Positions 24,170-36,554 are shown, numbered from the stretch's first letter. The stretch: DNA of 64,000 nucleotides from Cycas panzhihuaensis (GCA_023213395.1 CM041465.1:34479741-34543740); one strand, 5' to 3'. The notes: generated from the letters alone by a model not told the origin. Numbers and translations: made by a program.

Positions 24170-24650
24170 AATCATAATATCAATCCCGATATCTTTTAGA
24201 CTTGGTGCATGTTGATATTTATGGTCTTATGAAAACTTCATCTCTTAGAAATATAAGATGCTTCATGATTTTGGTTGATGATTTCATAAGATTTAAATTT
24301 ATCTTATTAAGGAAAAATCTAAAATATTTTAAAGATTTATTAAGTTTAGAACAATATCTAAAAGGTAAAGTAGATACACATTACAAATTCTCTATTCAAA
24401 TAATAGTAGAGAATTCATCTCAAATGACTTTAGAGATTTTTTTAATAAAATAGGGATAAGAAGATAATTCATAACTCCATATACATTTCAATAAAATGGA
24501 ATCAGTGAAAGAAAAAATGGAACTATTATTAAAATGGCAAGAAGCATGCTCAAAGTGAAAAGAACTTGGTGATGAATTTTTGGTTGAAGTAGTGAATATT
24601 ATAGTTTATTTGTTAAATAGAAATCCTACTAAAGCATTAGTAGACTTAAC
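24170..24650 (+). pseudogene. pol: Copia-A integrase core, right copy
   Basis: Integrase core of a Copia element. The block LVHVDIYGLMKTSS is followed by MILVDDFIRFKFILLRK (the first two catalytic Asp region), an 83-codon open frame from 24,202 to 24,453. Next come a degenerate MARSMLKVKRTW block and VYLLNRNPTKALVDL near 24,610-24,650. The catalytic core dipeptide DNG has become VEN. It is interrupted at 24,650 by Copia-B and resumes at 33,107. It starts right at the gap, so the N-terminal part, protease and gag are unseen. Confidence 0.87.
24646..24650. repeat. Copia-B target-site duplication, right arm (left flank)
   Basis: TTAAC immediately before the LTR. The other flank, 33,102-33,106, now reads TACAA, but the left-arm copy of that flank (18,235-18,239) still reads TTAAC in the same sense. 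Confidence 0.8.
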
Positions 24651-25001
24651 TGTTGCCTTTGAGGTGTAGAGCGAGAGGATTACAAGTGAGTATATATAAT
24701 TTCAAAGTGCAAAATAAATTTTGAAATATAAGTTGGTAGTGTTAAAAAACACTAGGGAGGTATTCCCCACCTATAAATAGACCAATTTAGGGAGGCAGCA
24801 AGTGCCTCTACCTGACAAACGCTTTAAAATTTAAAAATATTAAAATATTAAACAATTAATTGAATACTTACCTGTGGTGGCTATGTACTCTAGCACTATT
24901 TGACAATGCTAGGTGCCCTGAGGTGTCCTAGGGAGGCTCAACATGGCCTTGACGGGTTAGGGTTACATACATGCACTAGTTAATTGGGCATTATCCTTAC
25001 A
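24651..25001 (-). repeat. Copia-B 3' LTR, right copy
   Basis: 351 bp. The - strand starts TGTAAGGATAATGCCC and ends AAAGGCAACA. It is similar along its length to 32,730-33,101 and to 18,240-18,602, with many substitutions and small indels. Confidence 0.88.
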
Positions 25002-25012
25002 TTCTCCTCCAT
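25002..25012 (-). other. Copia-B polypurine tract
   Basis: The - strand reads ATGGAGGAGAA just before the 3' LTR. Confidence 0.7.
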
Positions 25013-25610
25013 AATGACTAATGTGAAGAACTCCTAACTTGACTCTAAATTTCTAAAATTTAATTTTGGCTAATGCTTTCATGAAGATGTTTGTCACTTG
25101 GTCTTGGTCTAATATGCTAATTTAATTTCTCCCTTGTACTAACTCTTGAATAAAGTGATATTGTGTCTTAATATGTTTTGTTTTGCCATGGAAAATTGGG
25201 TTCTTTGCCATCTATATTATACTCTAATTATCACACCAAATTCTTATAGGTCCTTTCTGTTTTAGCTAAAAGTCTTATAATAGTCTTCTTAACCATACTA
25301 TTTCACATGCGTCAACGACTGCTGCTTTATATTCTACTTTACCTATAGATAGAGTGACAATATTTTGTTTCTTAGTGCTTCATACTATAGATGTCGAACC
25401 TATACTGAACATGTAACCTGAAGTTAATTTTATATCATCAATGTCACCTGCTCAATCTAAATCTCTATAGCCTACAATTAGAAGTTTGATGAAGCTTTAT
25501 AGTAAAGACCATATTCTGAAGTACCTTTTAATGAAGAATTCTTTTAGCCGCTACCAATGAGTAGTCTTTGGGTCTTGTATGAATCTGGATACAATGCTAA
25601 CTAAATGTGT
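25013..25610 (-). pseudogene. pol: Copia-B RNase H, right copy
   Basis: RNase H remnant at the polyprotein end. Readable pieces on the - strand include a VEYKAAVVDAC-like block (region of the catalytic Glu) near 25,310-25,340 and the C-terminal QVTNIFMKAL-K-F block near 25,030-25,115, equivalent to the DILTKALP end of plant Copia elements. Stops break the frame. Confidence 0.78.
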
Positions 25611-26420
25611 TATGTCTGGTTGAGTGGATGTCAAGTAGATCAAATTGCCAATTAATGCGAGAGTGTAAGATCTATTAGTGTAGCATCATCTGATTTAGAA
25701 AGCTTAATTCTTATTTCTATTGGTGTTGCCAATGATTTGCAATTAATCATCCTAAACTTTTATAATAGATCTAGGATATATTTTTGTTGGGATATGAAGA
25801 TGTCATTTTTATCTTGCCATACCTCCAAGCCTAGGAAGTAATGTATTAATCACAAATATCTCATTTCAAACTCCTTACACATGGATTCCTTAAAGTTTCA
25901 CAATAGATAAGAGTCATTTCAGTAGACAAGATCATCCATATAGTGTCCTATAATTAGGATAAAATCTCCCTTGATTTTGATGCAGCAATTTGGGTCTATT
26001 TGAGATCTTTCAAAGCCTTGATCTCTAAAGTATTTGTAAATTTAAGAATACCAAGCCTTGGGTGCTTGTTTCAAATTATAAAGTGTCTTTTTAAGTTTGT
26101 ACACTTTGTTTTCTTCTCCCCTGGCTTCAAAATTGATGGGTTAAGAGACATAGATATCCTCTTTAATATAACCATTGAGGAAAGCACTTTTGACGTCTAT
26201 TTGATAGAATTTCTATCCCATTTGGGCTACCAAACTCATCATCATTTGAATCAAGCTTCCATTCAAGCCGTAGGAGCAAATATTCATTATAATCAATGCC
26301 TTCTCTTTGGGTGCAACCTTTGGTAATAATCACAACTTTGTATTTATTGAACATTCATCAAAGCAAAACTTGGTTTTATAGATCCGGCCAGTGCCAATTG
26401 CTTTTATTTGGAAGTAAGTT
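25611..26420 (-). pseudogene. pol: Copia-B reverse transcriptase, right copy
   Basis: RT remnant on the - strand. The start block KYKVVIITKGCTQREGIDYNE is in a 63-codon open piece at 26,163-26,354. The catalytic motif reads HYMDDLVY near 25,935, so both Asp are kept. The rest is split by stops and frameshifts. There is no left-arm partner, because this part falls beyond the gap. Confidence 0.83.
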
Positions 26421-27620
26421 AACTAAATTCTAAGTCTAATTTTTAATAATTGGGTGATATTCTTCTTCATCAACTTTCTCTAAAGTCCTTGTATTAGCCC
26501 CTCGTAATCAAAGTTTAGAATCATGGGACTCTAAACTTTACTCATGAGGTTAAGTTTACCTGTCTGAGTGAGTGGTTCTTTTGATTTATCAAAATATTGT
26601 CACCATCATGATTCCTTTAAACTGACCCCGAGGAAGATTTTGTGGTGGAGGGTTGAGAAAAGTTCTCTCTCATTTAGTTCATTGATGACTCATCTAAGGT
26701 CAACATAGAAAACTTTATATTTTACGATTTGTGATAGACTTGTCAATATTGATTAATACCTCTTTATTCTTCTTTCTTAGATTATCTTGGATAACAAGCA
26801 GCCTTCCTGAAACTTGACATCTCTACTCAACATGACCCTCTTTGACTTAAGATCATAGACTTTGTATGATTTGCTAAGTTTTACTATATCCAAGAAATAT
26901 GCACTTTATACTATGGTCCTCCCAACTTATCTCTCCTTTCGTGGGAACATGTGCATAGAAGCTAGAGTACCTAAAGACTCTTAAGTGATATATGTTGGCT
27001 TCATTATAAAATATTCTTAAGGTGTCTTCCACCTTGAGCTTTGGTGGAGCACCTATTGAGGAGATAAACTGATGTATGAACTACTTTTACCAAGAAACTC
27101 ATGGCCCAAGTTTTATCCTTTAGCATGCAATTTTGTTATTTCTACGATAATGCAATTTTTCCCTTTCTACTATACTATTTTATCGCGGGATGTAGGGATT
27201 TGGTGAGTTTCCTTTAATCCTATGATGGAAGGTTAATATGCCTTCAAATTCATTGGAGATAAATTCTCCCCCATTGCTCTAGATCTTAGATAGAGAAGTT
27301 TCCAGCCCACTTTATCGCTCCATATAAAGGTTTGAAAATTAACAAAGTATTGAAAAGCATCTTAATTTAAACTTAAAAGAAGAATACCCGCAATCTTCTT
27401 AGTATAGTTATCAATGAATGTGAATGAAATAGTATGTACCTACTAATGAGAGGGGGACATCCATAGGACCCACATATATCTATATAGACTAGCTGAAGTG
27501 GACCCGGTTGAAGTTGATGACTAAAAATTTAGAAAGCTTTCCTATGTCAAGTTTACCAAGTAGGCATCCCCTTGCATATGGTTTTGTCCACTTTGATATT
27601 AAGCAACCCATTAACCATGT
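26421..27620 (-). pseudogene. pol: Copia-B integrase, right copy
   Basis: Integrase remnant on the - strand. The pre-core block with KTICKG and a LQLVYIDICG-like start of the core lies near 27,590-27,470. The core follows with several stops. The C-terminal block LSKSYKVYDLKSKRVMLSRD is clear near 26,900-26,800, equal to the SKAYRLYDP-K-ISRDV block of plant Copia integrases. The arm repeat begins inside this domain at about 27,448. Confidence 0.83.
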
Positions 27621-28187
27621 GCCATTCTTTTATTAGCTAGGGCCCAAGGCTGCTATAGTTGAGATTGTAAACTAAATCTCCCATTCCATAAGTCACTATC
27701 TAATTTGACCGTAGTTCTTAAAGGCATAGAGTATTTGATGGAGTAAGGACAAGTTTAAGCAACTAACTGCATTATCATTTTGCCTTATACGCAATAATTG
27801 CCTTATTTCTCCCTATTGTCCTTGATTATACACTTCACTATTGTCAAAGAATGACCTTGTAATTACGTAATTCCATTATCCGCCTCACTAATAATAGATT
27901 TTCGTCTAAGGTAAAACATATAATACATCATCAAGGTATCTATACTCATCCTATATCCGGCCATGAGAGCTATATATTACCTCTAACAATCAATCTAGCA
28001 GGATGTACCATCTCTAAACATTATTGAATCTCTTTTACTTTTATCCAAGGTACAAAATAGATATTCACTTATGATTCATGTGGGTTAGGAGTAATCCCCG
28101 AGTCAATTGATATGCAACTATAAGTCTTCTTCTTCTTTGGTACTAAAATTGGATAAGAATAGTCTATTATTATTGCTTTGTCTGTCC
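27621..28187 (-). pseudogene. pol: Copia-B protease/pre-integrase region, right copy
   Basis: Collinear with 22,961-23,510. The protease should lie here by position, but the D-S/T-G motif is not readable with confidence. Only short open pieces remain on the - strand. Confidence 0.6.
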
Positions 28188-29345
28188 TCATGTAATATAT
28201 TTCCACTCCCTTTCATGGGTGGTCCATATTTTGAAAAACATTTGTCTTCCGTATGACCACGGCTGATGATAATAAATAGTAATATAGGGTCTTTCTTCTC
28301 CCATAACTTGAACTTTTGACTTCATAGGATGAGTTCTTTCAATGTGGGATGATCCTCTCCTTTCCTCATAATATGAAACTAGATTTTCCCTTTGTCTATT
28401 ATCAGTAATAACTCTGATTTGATCTTGTAGCTTGGATATTTCCTTGTGCAATTAGGACAACATGAGCATCCCTTAGGTTATTTCTCTCTAATTTGGATAC
28501 TTAGGAGGATTCATATTTTGTTAGTTTTCTCCCTTTCCACTCCTTTAATACAAAAGCGATATGTAGGTGGATCTTGTTATAAATCCCTTCTAGGATTTCT
28601 ATCCCTTCTCTTGGGAGGTGATTCTTTAGATTTTGATGTACCTCTTTTTGAGAGTGAGATTAAATTATTTTTAGTAGTAAAGGCATTCTCAAGTGATTCA
28701 TTTACATTTTTTGCTCCTTTTCAACTAACATCAACATGGCGCCAACTTTAGTTGTTCTACCTTTAGTGTGCTTTAGATATTTAAGAAACCCATATACTTG
28801 TAAAAGCTTTCCATTTCAAACCTTCTTCTGACAACACCTATACACATTAATATTGAAATTTCCACTACTCTTTGATATGTTAATAGTATCTACAAGTGAT
28901 CTCCATCCGGGTTTTACTATATCTTGGACTTTGGTCATGAATTACAATTCTGATTCCATTGGCATCATTCGCAGGTTTTCAAATTTGCTCCTTAGGTTTT
29001 GAAGCTTATATGATATAGCTCTTTTCATAAATTAACTCAGAGCTATATCACCATACTTCTTTTGACTTAGTTAACTCACTTTAACCCATGGGAAAATATG
29101 AGTCTTCTAATGCACATAATAGTGTAAGGGCAAGAGCTTCATTATCCTTTTTAACATTTTCTTTATAAGTTACCTCTTTAATGTTTGTGGCATTCTAACC
29201 TAACTCATCACGTAGCTTGTTTTCACAATCTCCTTACATGTTTATTAGCAATGAGGATGGGTCTCATCCTCCTACTCTAGTTTAGAAAATTATTATTATC
29301 AAATTTGGAGATTATCCCTTATTATTTTCAAAGTTTGATGCCATC
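28188..29345 (-). pseudogene. gag: Copia-B gag, right copy
   Basis: Gag remnant. The start (PKFDG-type block) is near 29,330. An 87-codon open piece at 28,188-28,451 carries HKEISKLQDQIRVITDNRQRE, a charged nucleocapsid-side stretch just after the Cys pair of a former zinc knuckle. Other frames are broken. It is mirrored at 21,844-22,960. Confidence 0.75.
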
Positions 29346-32300
29346 TTCTTACCTAAGGTTTGAAAAACTATAAAATAAAGTAAGGTTTTCAATAGTTTGA
29401 TTTTAAAAATTAACCTAAGAAGTAATGTTCAGAAAGTTTTGACTAAGGGTTTTACAAGTGTCTTAGTTCCCTAATAAAGGCTTATAGGCTCCTAATTTGT
29501 TGGTCTCCCAAGGAAATTCCTTCTTCTTCGGTTTGTTATTCCTCGCTACTAGTGGTGCTTACACTACAAGTGGCAAAACAAGGACCTAGAATATACTAGG
29601 CCCAAGTGAGATCAAGGCTTGATATACCTTAGTATACATGCTATTATAAAGGTTGTTATACCCCCACAAATTTGTTGGTCCACACCGCTTCTAGGACTTA
29701 TGCTTCCAGTGATGCGAGATCTGCTTGAGCAAGTAGCGTTTGAACTAACTAAGGTACTTATCCTCTCCGTGGTTTAGCCTTGGTCTCGAACTTTAAGCGA
29801 AAGATTAGTTCTCCACCTCAACCTACCATCTAATACGCCTTATAGCCAGTACTGAATTTCCTCATACAATATGAGTAAGCCAATTGGCGTGTGTGTGGTG
29901 GTAACTTTAGGGGGTCTTAATTGTTCCCCTTGCAAGGCTAGAAAGATATGTGGTTAATTTAGGAATTATCTTTCTTAATGTTAAAGTAATTTTTAATTGA
30001 ATATGGGTCTTGCTTAATCTCTCTAAAATTTCTTTTATTCAAGAAATAAAAATGAATCAAGAAAATATAAATCTTTTAAGCAAGATAAAATATATATCTC
30101 AAATGAAAAATATGATACAAAAACTTTTATATCAAATAACAATAAGAATAAGTAAAGGATCAAGATACTCTTCTTCCTTTAAATTAACTTCAAGAAACAA
30201 ATGCTAATATGCAATCTAATGCCTTTTAAATTGATATACTTTGTGTAGGAATAAAATAAGAGAGAATGTAATGTACTTATATAAAGTGATATACTAAATA
30301 ATAGAATTCTTAATATTTGGAATGTATAAATGAACACTGAAATAATAAGAATCCTTAATCCTTTGGAATGTACAAATGAACCTTATGTAATTATGCTTTT
30401 TCTAAATTTCAAGCTAAAAAACTAAATCTTTGATAAAAATAAAGTAACTTCCCTAACTAATATACCACTTGATATTCAAAGATAATGATATTGAAATTTG
30501 AAGGTGCCAAAGAGTTCCTTTATAAGAACAATAAACAACCATATGAAACTTGCAATTTTGAGAAGAAACTATGCTTAAAGTGATCAAAAAAGTGCTAAGA
30601 AATAATTTATATTTGATTGATAATGCGAAAATAAAATAAAATCAATTAGATAGTACCACTTAATCTACTACTTCCACTTGAGCTTCTTGAAGCTTAAGCA
30701 TTAAAAGCGATATCAGGTTATTTCTGAATAACTTACAATCTATATGAAAAGTCAAAAAATAACTCTAAGAAACTTATTAGAAGCAAATTATACTCAAATA
30801 GGATTAATTGAAATAAAAATTTGCTCAAAAATATTACTAAATGAGCCTATTTAGGGCTAAATTAGAGCCTCAACTTTAGCGACTAAATTCCTATAAAATG
30901 ATGTCGTAAAAAATAATAATAATAATAATTCCAACATGAAGAGCTTTAAAATATAGATTTCCAATGGCTCTTATAGTTTTATCAAATCGAGATAAAAATG
31001 GTTCAAGGATTATTGAAAACTTTGAACAAACCTATTTAAGGTTGATAGAATAAGTACTTAAAAAAGTGGTCACTTTGATTGATTAAAACTCAGCTGAAAT
31101 GGACTCAAATCAGTCAAGTGATAATACCACCCAGAAGATCTCTCGAAAATATGATTCTAACAAGACTAGTTTGACTAAAATTTAACACTCCAGGAGAAAG
31201 TTACAATAAAAAATATGAGAGGTCCTTTTTAAGTATAAACAAAATGATTTTTTTTTTAAACAAAGTAAATAAGCCCTTTTAAATTAGGAGCACAGTGCAG
31301 TCCATGGACATTATTGAAACTAAACTGCGGCTTAGTCCTAAGGGGATGCAAACCTCAAACAATTTAGAATATGCTTCACTTAGTTCTTAAAATCAACCAA
31401 GATAAAAAATATCTTGAAAATAACGATGTTCACCTCTTAATAAAGCCCAAACAGCAAGGTCACATGGATTGAAGAGACTGTGGGCTAAATGAAAGGGGCT
31501 AATGCCTTTAAATATGCCAACCCAGCAATTGTAATATTATTAATAACACCTAAATTTTATAAACTTTTAATCAAACTTGTATTAAATGTTCATTAAATAA
31601 ACATATATATAATCGATTTTAAAAAATCGCAAATGTGCAACAGAATGCCATGTGACTAATAAAGGTGGATTTTGAGCGAGACTTATCACTTTACAGAAAA
31701 GATTGATTGCATCTCTTCGGCCCTTCACTCAAGATGAAAAGGGGCACCACTTGCTACTCGATCCATCGTCCCGAGAATGATTAAAAATAAATATTTAATA
31801 TAATTTTTAAAATGAAAATAAAATGGCAAAAAAGGAGGAACAAGCGCTAACCACTTGGAGTCAAAGATAGAGTAACATTGGCATAAAGATGATGGAAACA
31901 AATTAATTTTGCATAGTGAGAAGGTGTGCCTCTAGGATCCTCCGACTGATCGAGCACATGATCAATAAAAGATGGAAACAAATATATGTATTTATATATA
32001 TTAAAGAGAAAAATAATACGTTGAATGGGGAGCGAGAAGAACGACGTGATAGAGGGCAATGAAACAAAAATAAAGAGCTTGATACGATCGCTAATCTTCA
32101 CCTAAATAACTTCACTAGGTGTTATGTCCAGAGTAATGCAGACTCAATTGTGAAAAAAAATTAAAAAATATATTTTGTATAAGTTAAAAAATAATGAAAA
32201 CAGTGAGCAAAATGGGTGAGGAGACTCAGCTTATTCAAACTCTCCATGGAGGGCAGTGTTTCTTACAAGATTTTAGGGGCCATTTAGGTATGCCAAATAG

Positions 32301-32716
32301 CAGGTTACTGGTGGTAAAATTTTTGTGTCAAATGGTTTAACTTATAGGCTTCGAATGAAGCACCAAAGTAAAATGGGCCAAAAAATGGTATGTATCGGTG
32401 ACTCAAGCGAGATTTCTCCCAACGAGTGATGAAATCACGTGTGATTTCTTTAATGGCAGAGAATTCAATTATGACTGGGTCAGAATGAGCAATCATATGA
32501 TATAGTTTTGATCGATGTGACGAACCCACAATCACAAGTTCTAGATTGACTTTATGGTTCCAAAATAAAAAATAAAATATAAATGAAATATGAATAAATA
32601 TATATAATTTTTTAAAGTTTTAATAACATTGATGATTAATAATTTGTAATATCATGCACATATCAAAATACTACCATAACACTTTGTTATGAGACTTTTG
32701 AACAAACAAATACACT
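29346..32716 (-). other. Copia-B untranslated leader, right copy
   Basis: 3.4 kb of mostly AT-rich sequence, collinear with 18,617-21,843. It contains a short AAT-type run near 30,910-30,930. The 84-codon frame at 31,847-32,101 is not conserved as protein between arms. No family recognised. Confidence 0.65.
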
Positions 32717-32729
32717 TTCCGATACTAAA

Positions 32730-33101
32730 TGCGTTTGGCTTCAAGGTGTAAAGTAGGAGGATTACAAGTGAGGTATATATCATTTCAAAGTGAAAATAAT
32801 TTTGAAATATAAGTTGGTGGTGTTAAAAAACACTAGGGAGGTATTCTCCACACATAAATAGACTAATTTGGGGAGGCATTATGACTTTCCTCTACACGAT
32901 AAAACATTTAGAATTCAAAAAAAAAATATATATATTAAACACAATTAATTGAATACTTACGCTATGATGGCTATGTTAACTCTTTAATGTGCTAGTGGCT
33001 ACTTGATGATGCTAGGTACCAGGGGTGTCCTAGTGAGGCTCAAGGCTTTAAGGGCCCAAAAGAGTGCAGACATGTACTAGTTAATTGGGTATTATCTGGC
33101 A
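32730..33101 (-). repeat. Copia-B 5' LTR, right copy
   Basis: 372 bp. The - strand begins at 33,101 (TGCCAGATAATACCC) and ends ...GAAGCCAAACGCA at 32,730. A decayed primer site (TTAGTATCGGAA on the - strand) follows at about 32,728-32,717. Confidence 0.88.
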
Positions 33102-33106
33102 TACAA

Positions 33107-33840
33107 CTCCTAAAAAAATTGGATAAGTTTCAAACCTAATGTGAATAACTTCAAAGTAATTGGTTCTATTACATATGCATATGTGTCCTTGATGAGATAT
33201 AATAAAGTTAGAAAGAAAAGGTACATATGTGCATTTTCATAGGCTTTATAGTGATAAAAACCCATAGGATTAGTTGATCCTTCATGAAAAGAAATCCTTT
33301 ATTAGTAGATATTTATCTTTGATGAGCACATTGCATTTTGATAAGGGAAAATAATTTATGATAGATATTAAGCCAACTCAACCTTCATCAAAGCAGATCA
33401 AGTTCAAGTCAAGTGCAAAGGAAAACTCAAAAATAGCGTGAGAGGTTATAGTCCATGTAATTTCTTAATATAAATTTTAAAAGTAGATTAACAAGATTAC
33501 AAACTCAAGTTAGACACTATGCCTTGATGACTCAGTGATGAAAAAAATAAACCTCAACCTATATTTGATAAAGCTGTTAAAAGTGAAAATGGATATAAGC
33601 AATGGAAGTTGAATATGATACCTGTATAGAAATAAACACATGGGATTTTATTTAGAGTGCTGATGGTAAAATGTACAATTAGAACCTAAGTGGGTATGTA
33701 AACCAAATATAAAATTGATGGAATAATTAATAAGTATAAGGTAAGGCTTTGTTGTAAAAGGGTTATACTTAATAAGAAGGAATTAACTATAAAGAAACCT
33801 TTACTCATATTACTAAGATGTACATAATTAAGAGAATTTT
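33107..33840 (+). pseudogene. pol: Copia-A integrase C-terminus and RT N-terminus, right copy
   Basis: Continuation of the integrase gene at 24,170-24,650 after the Copia-B insertion. It begins with a KFKPNVNNFKVIGSITYAYV block (integrase C-terminal region), passes through QPIFDKAVKSENGYKQWKLN (the block before RT), and ends near 33,840 with the first RT block (GINYKETFTHITKM). Several stops are present. Downstream RT and RNase H are lost. It is mirrored at 17,511-18,234. Confidence 0.83.
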
Positions 33841-34534
33841 TGTGGTAAGTCTAATTCTTAAATAATTAACAGGTTATTGATTTTATAAAAGAAGTGACTA
33901 TTTAATAAGTCACATCATCCTTAATATTTAGTAATATATATAACGTTAGCAATTATGCAATAGGAGTCATTAGTTAATTATTAATTTAATATATCTTAGG
34001 TATTTACCTTTGACTGACACAATAAAAATATCCTTACATATAAATGTAACTAGTGGGATTATCTTAAGTTACATCGAGCTATAATATTACCATCATGAAT
34101 AAATAAATAAATATATGCTAGATTTGTAGGGTGCTCATTAGCATATTTCATATTTATGTGTATTATTAATCATTACTATTGTTGCATTAACTTGTTGCAT
34201 GAATAAAAGTAGATATATTACTAACAAGTGATTTACTATTTGTGTATTATCAATCATTACCATTTAACATTTGTTACATTGAATTACCATGTAAATAAAG
34301 CATATATATTATTAAGGGGAGTTTATTGTTTGTGTATCATTATCATTATTATACATGCTACAATATATACATAATCATGCCCTAATTTATAGATATAATA
34401 GATATATTAGCCATTACTAGAGATATATCTATGTCATCACTATAATATTTATTATTCTAGAACCCCAATATCAATTGATGATATATATACATCCTCCTTT
34501 CCTTCATATTCTCATCATGAAAATCAAGTATAAT
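33841..34534. other. Unassigned AT-rich stretch with degenerate tandem units, right arm
   Basis: No coding content. About 34,145-34,375 shows three degenerate units of 85-90 bp sharing TTTGTGTATTATCAATCATTA and CATGAATAAA or CATGTAAATAAAG, then a TATATTACTAA block. The partner is 16,818-17,510. Confidence 0.7.
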
Positions 34535-34539
34535 AGTTA
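34535..34539. repeat. Copia-C target-site duplication, right arm (5' side)
   Basis: AGTTA, repeated at 42,198-42,202. Confidence 0.92.
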
Positions 34540-34833
34540 TGAAAGGAGTTAATGTCACAAGCTCATTACGTATTAGGCGATTATTTCTAAAAGGGTCTTA
34601 AGTAAACTTTAAATTAGATCACTTAAGTGAAATGCACTTTCATGTGCATTATGTATAATTTCATTTCACCTAACACTAATGCTCCTCTCAATATAAAAGT
34701 AAAGCTCAATGGAGGAGGTTCATTCTTACCTCCCATTTTATGAGAGCTACTTTCTTTCTCTCAAGTCTCTCTTACTCCCATGTTTGCCTTTGTGTTTAGT
34801 GAATGGAGATGAAGGATAGATCCAATCTTTTCA
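34540..34833 (+). repeat. Copia-C 5' LTR, right copy
   Basis: 294 bp, starting TGAAAGGAGTTAATGTCAC and ending ATCTTTTCA. Confidence 0.94.
34692..34699 (+). promoter_or_regulatory. Putative TATA box in Copia-C 5' LTR, right copy
   Basis: TATAAAAG near mid-LTR, conserved in all four Copia-C LTRs except for an indel in the right 3' LTR, where it reads AATAAAAAG. Confidence 0.55.
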
Positions 34834-34835
34834 TG

Positions 34836-34847
34836 TGATATCAGAGC
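34836..34847 (+). other. Copia-C primer-binding site, right copy
   Basis: TGATATCAGAGC, one mismatch to the initiator tRNA-Met site TGGTATCAGAGC. It is two bases after the LTR. Confidence 0.94.
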
Positions 34848-35319
34848 TTGCTTCCTTCATATTCCTCACTTTCACTTGCAATGGAACCATCACATCCTTC
34901 TCCCCCATAATCCATATGGTGAAGGAGATTGTGAAAGTAGATTTAGAAATATTTTTAAGTTATTATCATAGTATATTTTATATTATTTGATTTCCCTTTC
35001 TCTTTTATAGGTTTGGAATCACAATATAAGGAGTTAAGGCCAAGGATTTCAATCATTTGGTGGCCATTTATGCTATCTCATTCTTCTTTTCTTTCCCCTC
35101 TTTTTATCTATTTAATAAAGGAAAATGCTACTGAATTTTTTCTAGCTTTTAGAAGAATGATTGTAAGGGGAGGTTCTACCCTTTTTTTTTTTAAGAATTT
35201 AGAGCCATTTAAAGTATTCATTATTGTATGCTCTCACCTTACCTATATTGGGGTCCTGATGATAAAAAAATGATGGAATTTTCATATGGTATCATGTATT
35301 AATGAGATATTAGTAAACT

Positions 35320-35695
35320 AGAATTTCTGTAGAAATAAAATTTGCTTACTAAACTTTATGGTCTTCAAAATCTTCTACAGAGCTATGATCAACCTGATCC
35401 TAATTGTAAAAGATGAGGCTATGAGTCTACTTTCCAACACAAAATTGATACCTAATTTCAATGTTGTATGAGAATGTTATTATTATTTTAGTAAACAATA
35501 ATTATTTTTAGTAAAAATTCTAGACAAATATATTTTCCTAAGTTTGCTAGACTGCTAAAAAAATTTTAGAACTCGTTTGGACCTAATTCCACTTCCTAAA
35601 GATGAAGCTCTAAATCTAGTTTCTGACATAAAAATTAGCACTCCATTTTGTTATTGTGGGAGAAAGTTATTATTGATTTAGTAAAGACTATATTT
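35320..35695 (+). repeat. ~190-bp degenerate tandem duplication in Copia-C leader, right copy
   Basis: Two modules sharing GATGA(A/G)GCT, a block on ACACAAAATTGATAC or ACATAAAAATTAGCAC, then GAGAAAGTTATTATT or GAGAATGTTATTATT and TTTAGTAAA. Confidence 0.75.
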
Positions 35696-35839
35696 TTTTA
35701 TATTAAAAAGTGAAGAAATTTTCTTCCTCCTTTTTATAAGGCTTAAAAAGCCCATTGTAAAAGTGAGTAAAAACACACAGGTCAGAGTAATATAAGGTCC
35801 TCACTCACTTATCAACATTACATTTTAACACGCCAAAAT

Positions 35840-35915
35840 CACTTCAAGCAAGCACTCTAAAGACACCCAAGTAAGCACTTCAAGCACTCAAGCACTCCAA
35901 ACAAGCACTCTATTT
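35840..35915 (+). repeat. Short CAAGCACTC minisatellite, right copy
   Basis: Four to five imperfect units containing AAGCACTC or AAGCACTT within 75 bp. Confidence 0.75.
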
Positions 35916-36554
35916 TTAGTTATATCTACGTTTGATGCAAATTCAATAATCTTTTCACTCCTAAAAAGGAACGCATCACGTACATTATTTTCTACTATCT
36001 TGTATCTGTTTACATACTCGCCAAGGTTAAGATACCTTAGTTGGCAGAATACCATGCCATAAAGGAGGTGTGGGTTTCAAGTTGGGACTGGATTGAACCA
36101 GAATATTGGTGATGTTTGGTTAGATATATCATTATGCCTCAATGGGGATTATCTTGATAACCAACTAGTAAGACTGAAACTTTAAATATAAGATTAAAAT
36201 AGACCTGATCCAATATTCATCATAGCCATGGGTATTTAGAGGAGGTATATAGCTACTCATCTGTGAACTGGGTGAGGATTGGGAGTACATAGGCTTTATT
36301 GTGACTTGGATTTCATCATGACACAATTACAAGTATCATGGGTGAAGGATAACTTAATTCTATTAGAAGCCTATGCATCCCTTTAATAACCTTAACTATA
36401 TGTTAGACATAAATTAGAGGTTATTGGGTTGATTGCGCATCCTATATTTGAGTTTCAAGTTGTGTATACCTAATGATGTCAACTTCTATATTGGCCTACA
36501 TTCTTGTATATTGATCACTTACTTATTTGTAAAAAGTGATCCATAGTGTAATCA

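Larger units (their letters stand above)
24651..33101 (-). mobile_element. Copia-B, right-arm copy, full length (8.5 kb)
   Basis: Complete-length Copia element on the - strand, inserted in the integrase gene of Copia-A. LTRs are at 32,730-33,101 (5') and 24,651-25,001 (3'), with a polypurine tract next to the 3' LTR and a decayed primer site next to the 5' LTR. Order on the - strand: 3.3-kb leader, gag, protease, integrase, RT, RNase H. Numerous stops and frameshifts mean no functional polyprotein. Its inner 24,651-27,447 part has no left-arm partner because of the gap. Confidence 0.9.

Noticed and set aside
23608-24215. Several long open frames of 173-193 codons spanning the gap
   Set aside because: They consist almost wholly of N and are not sequence.
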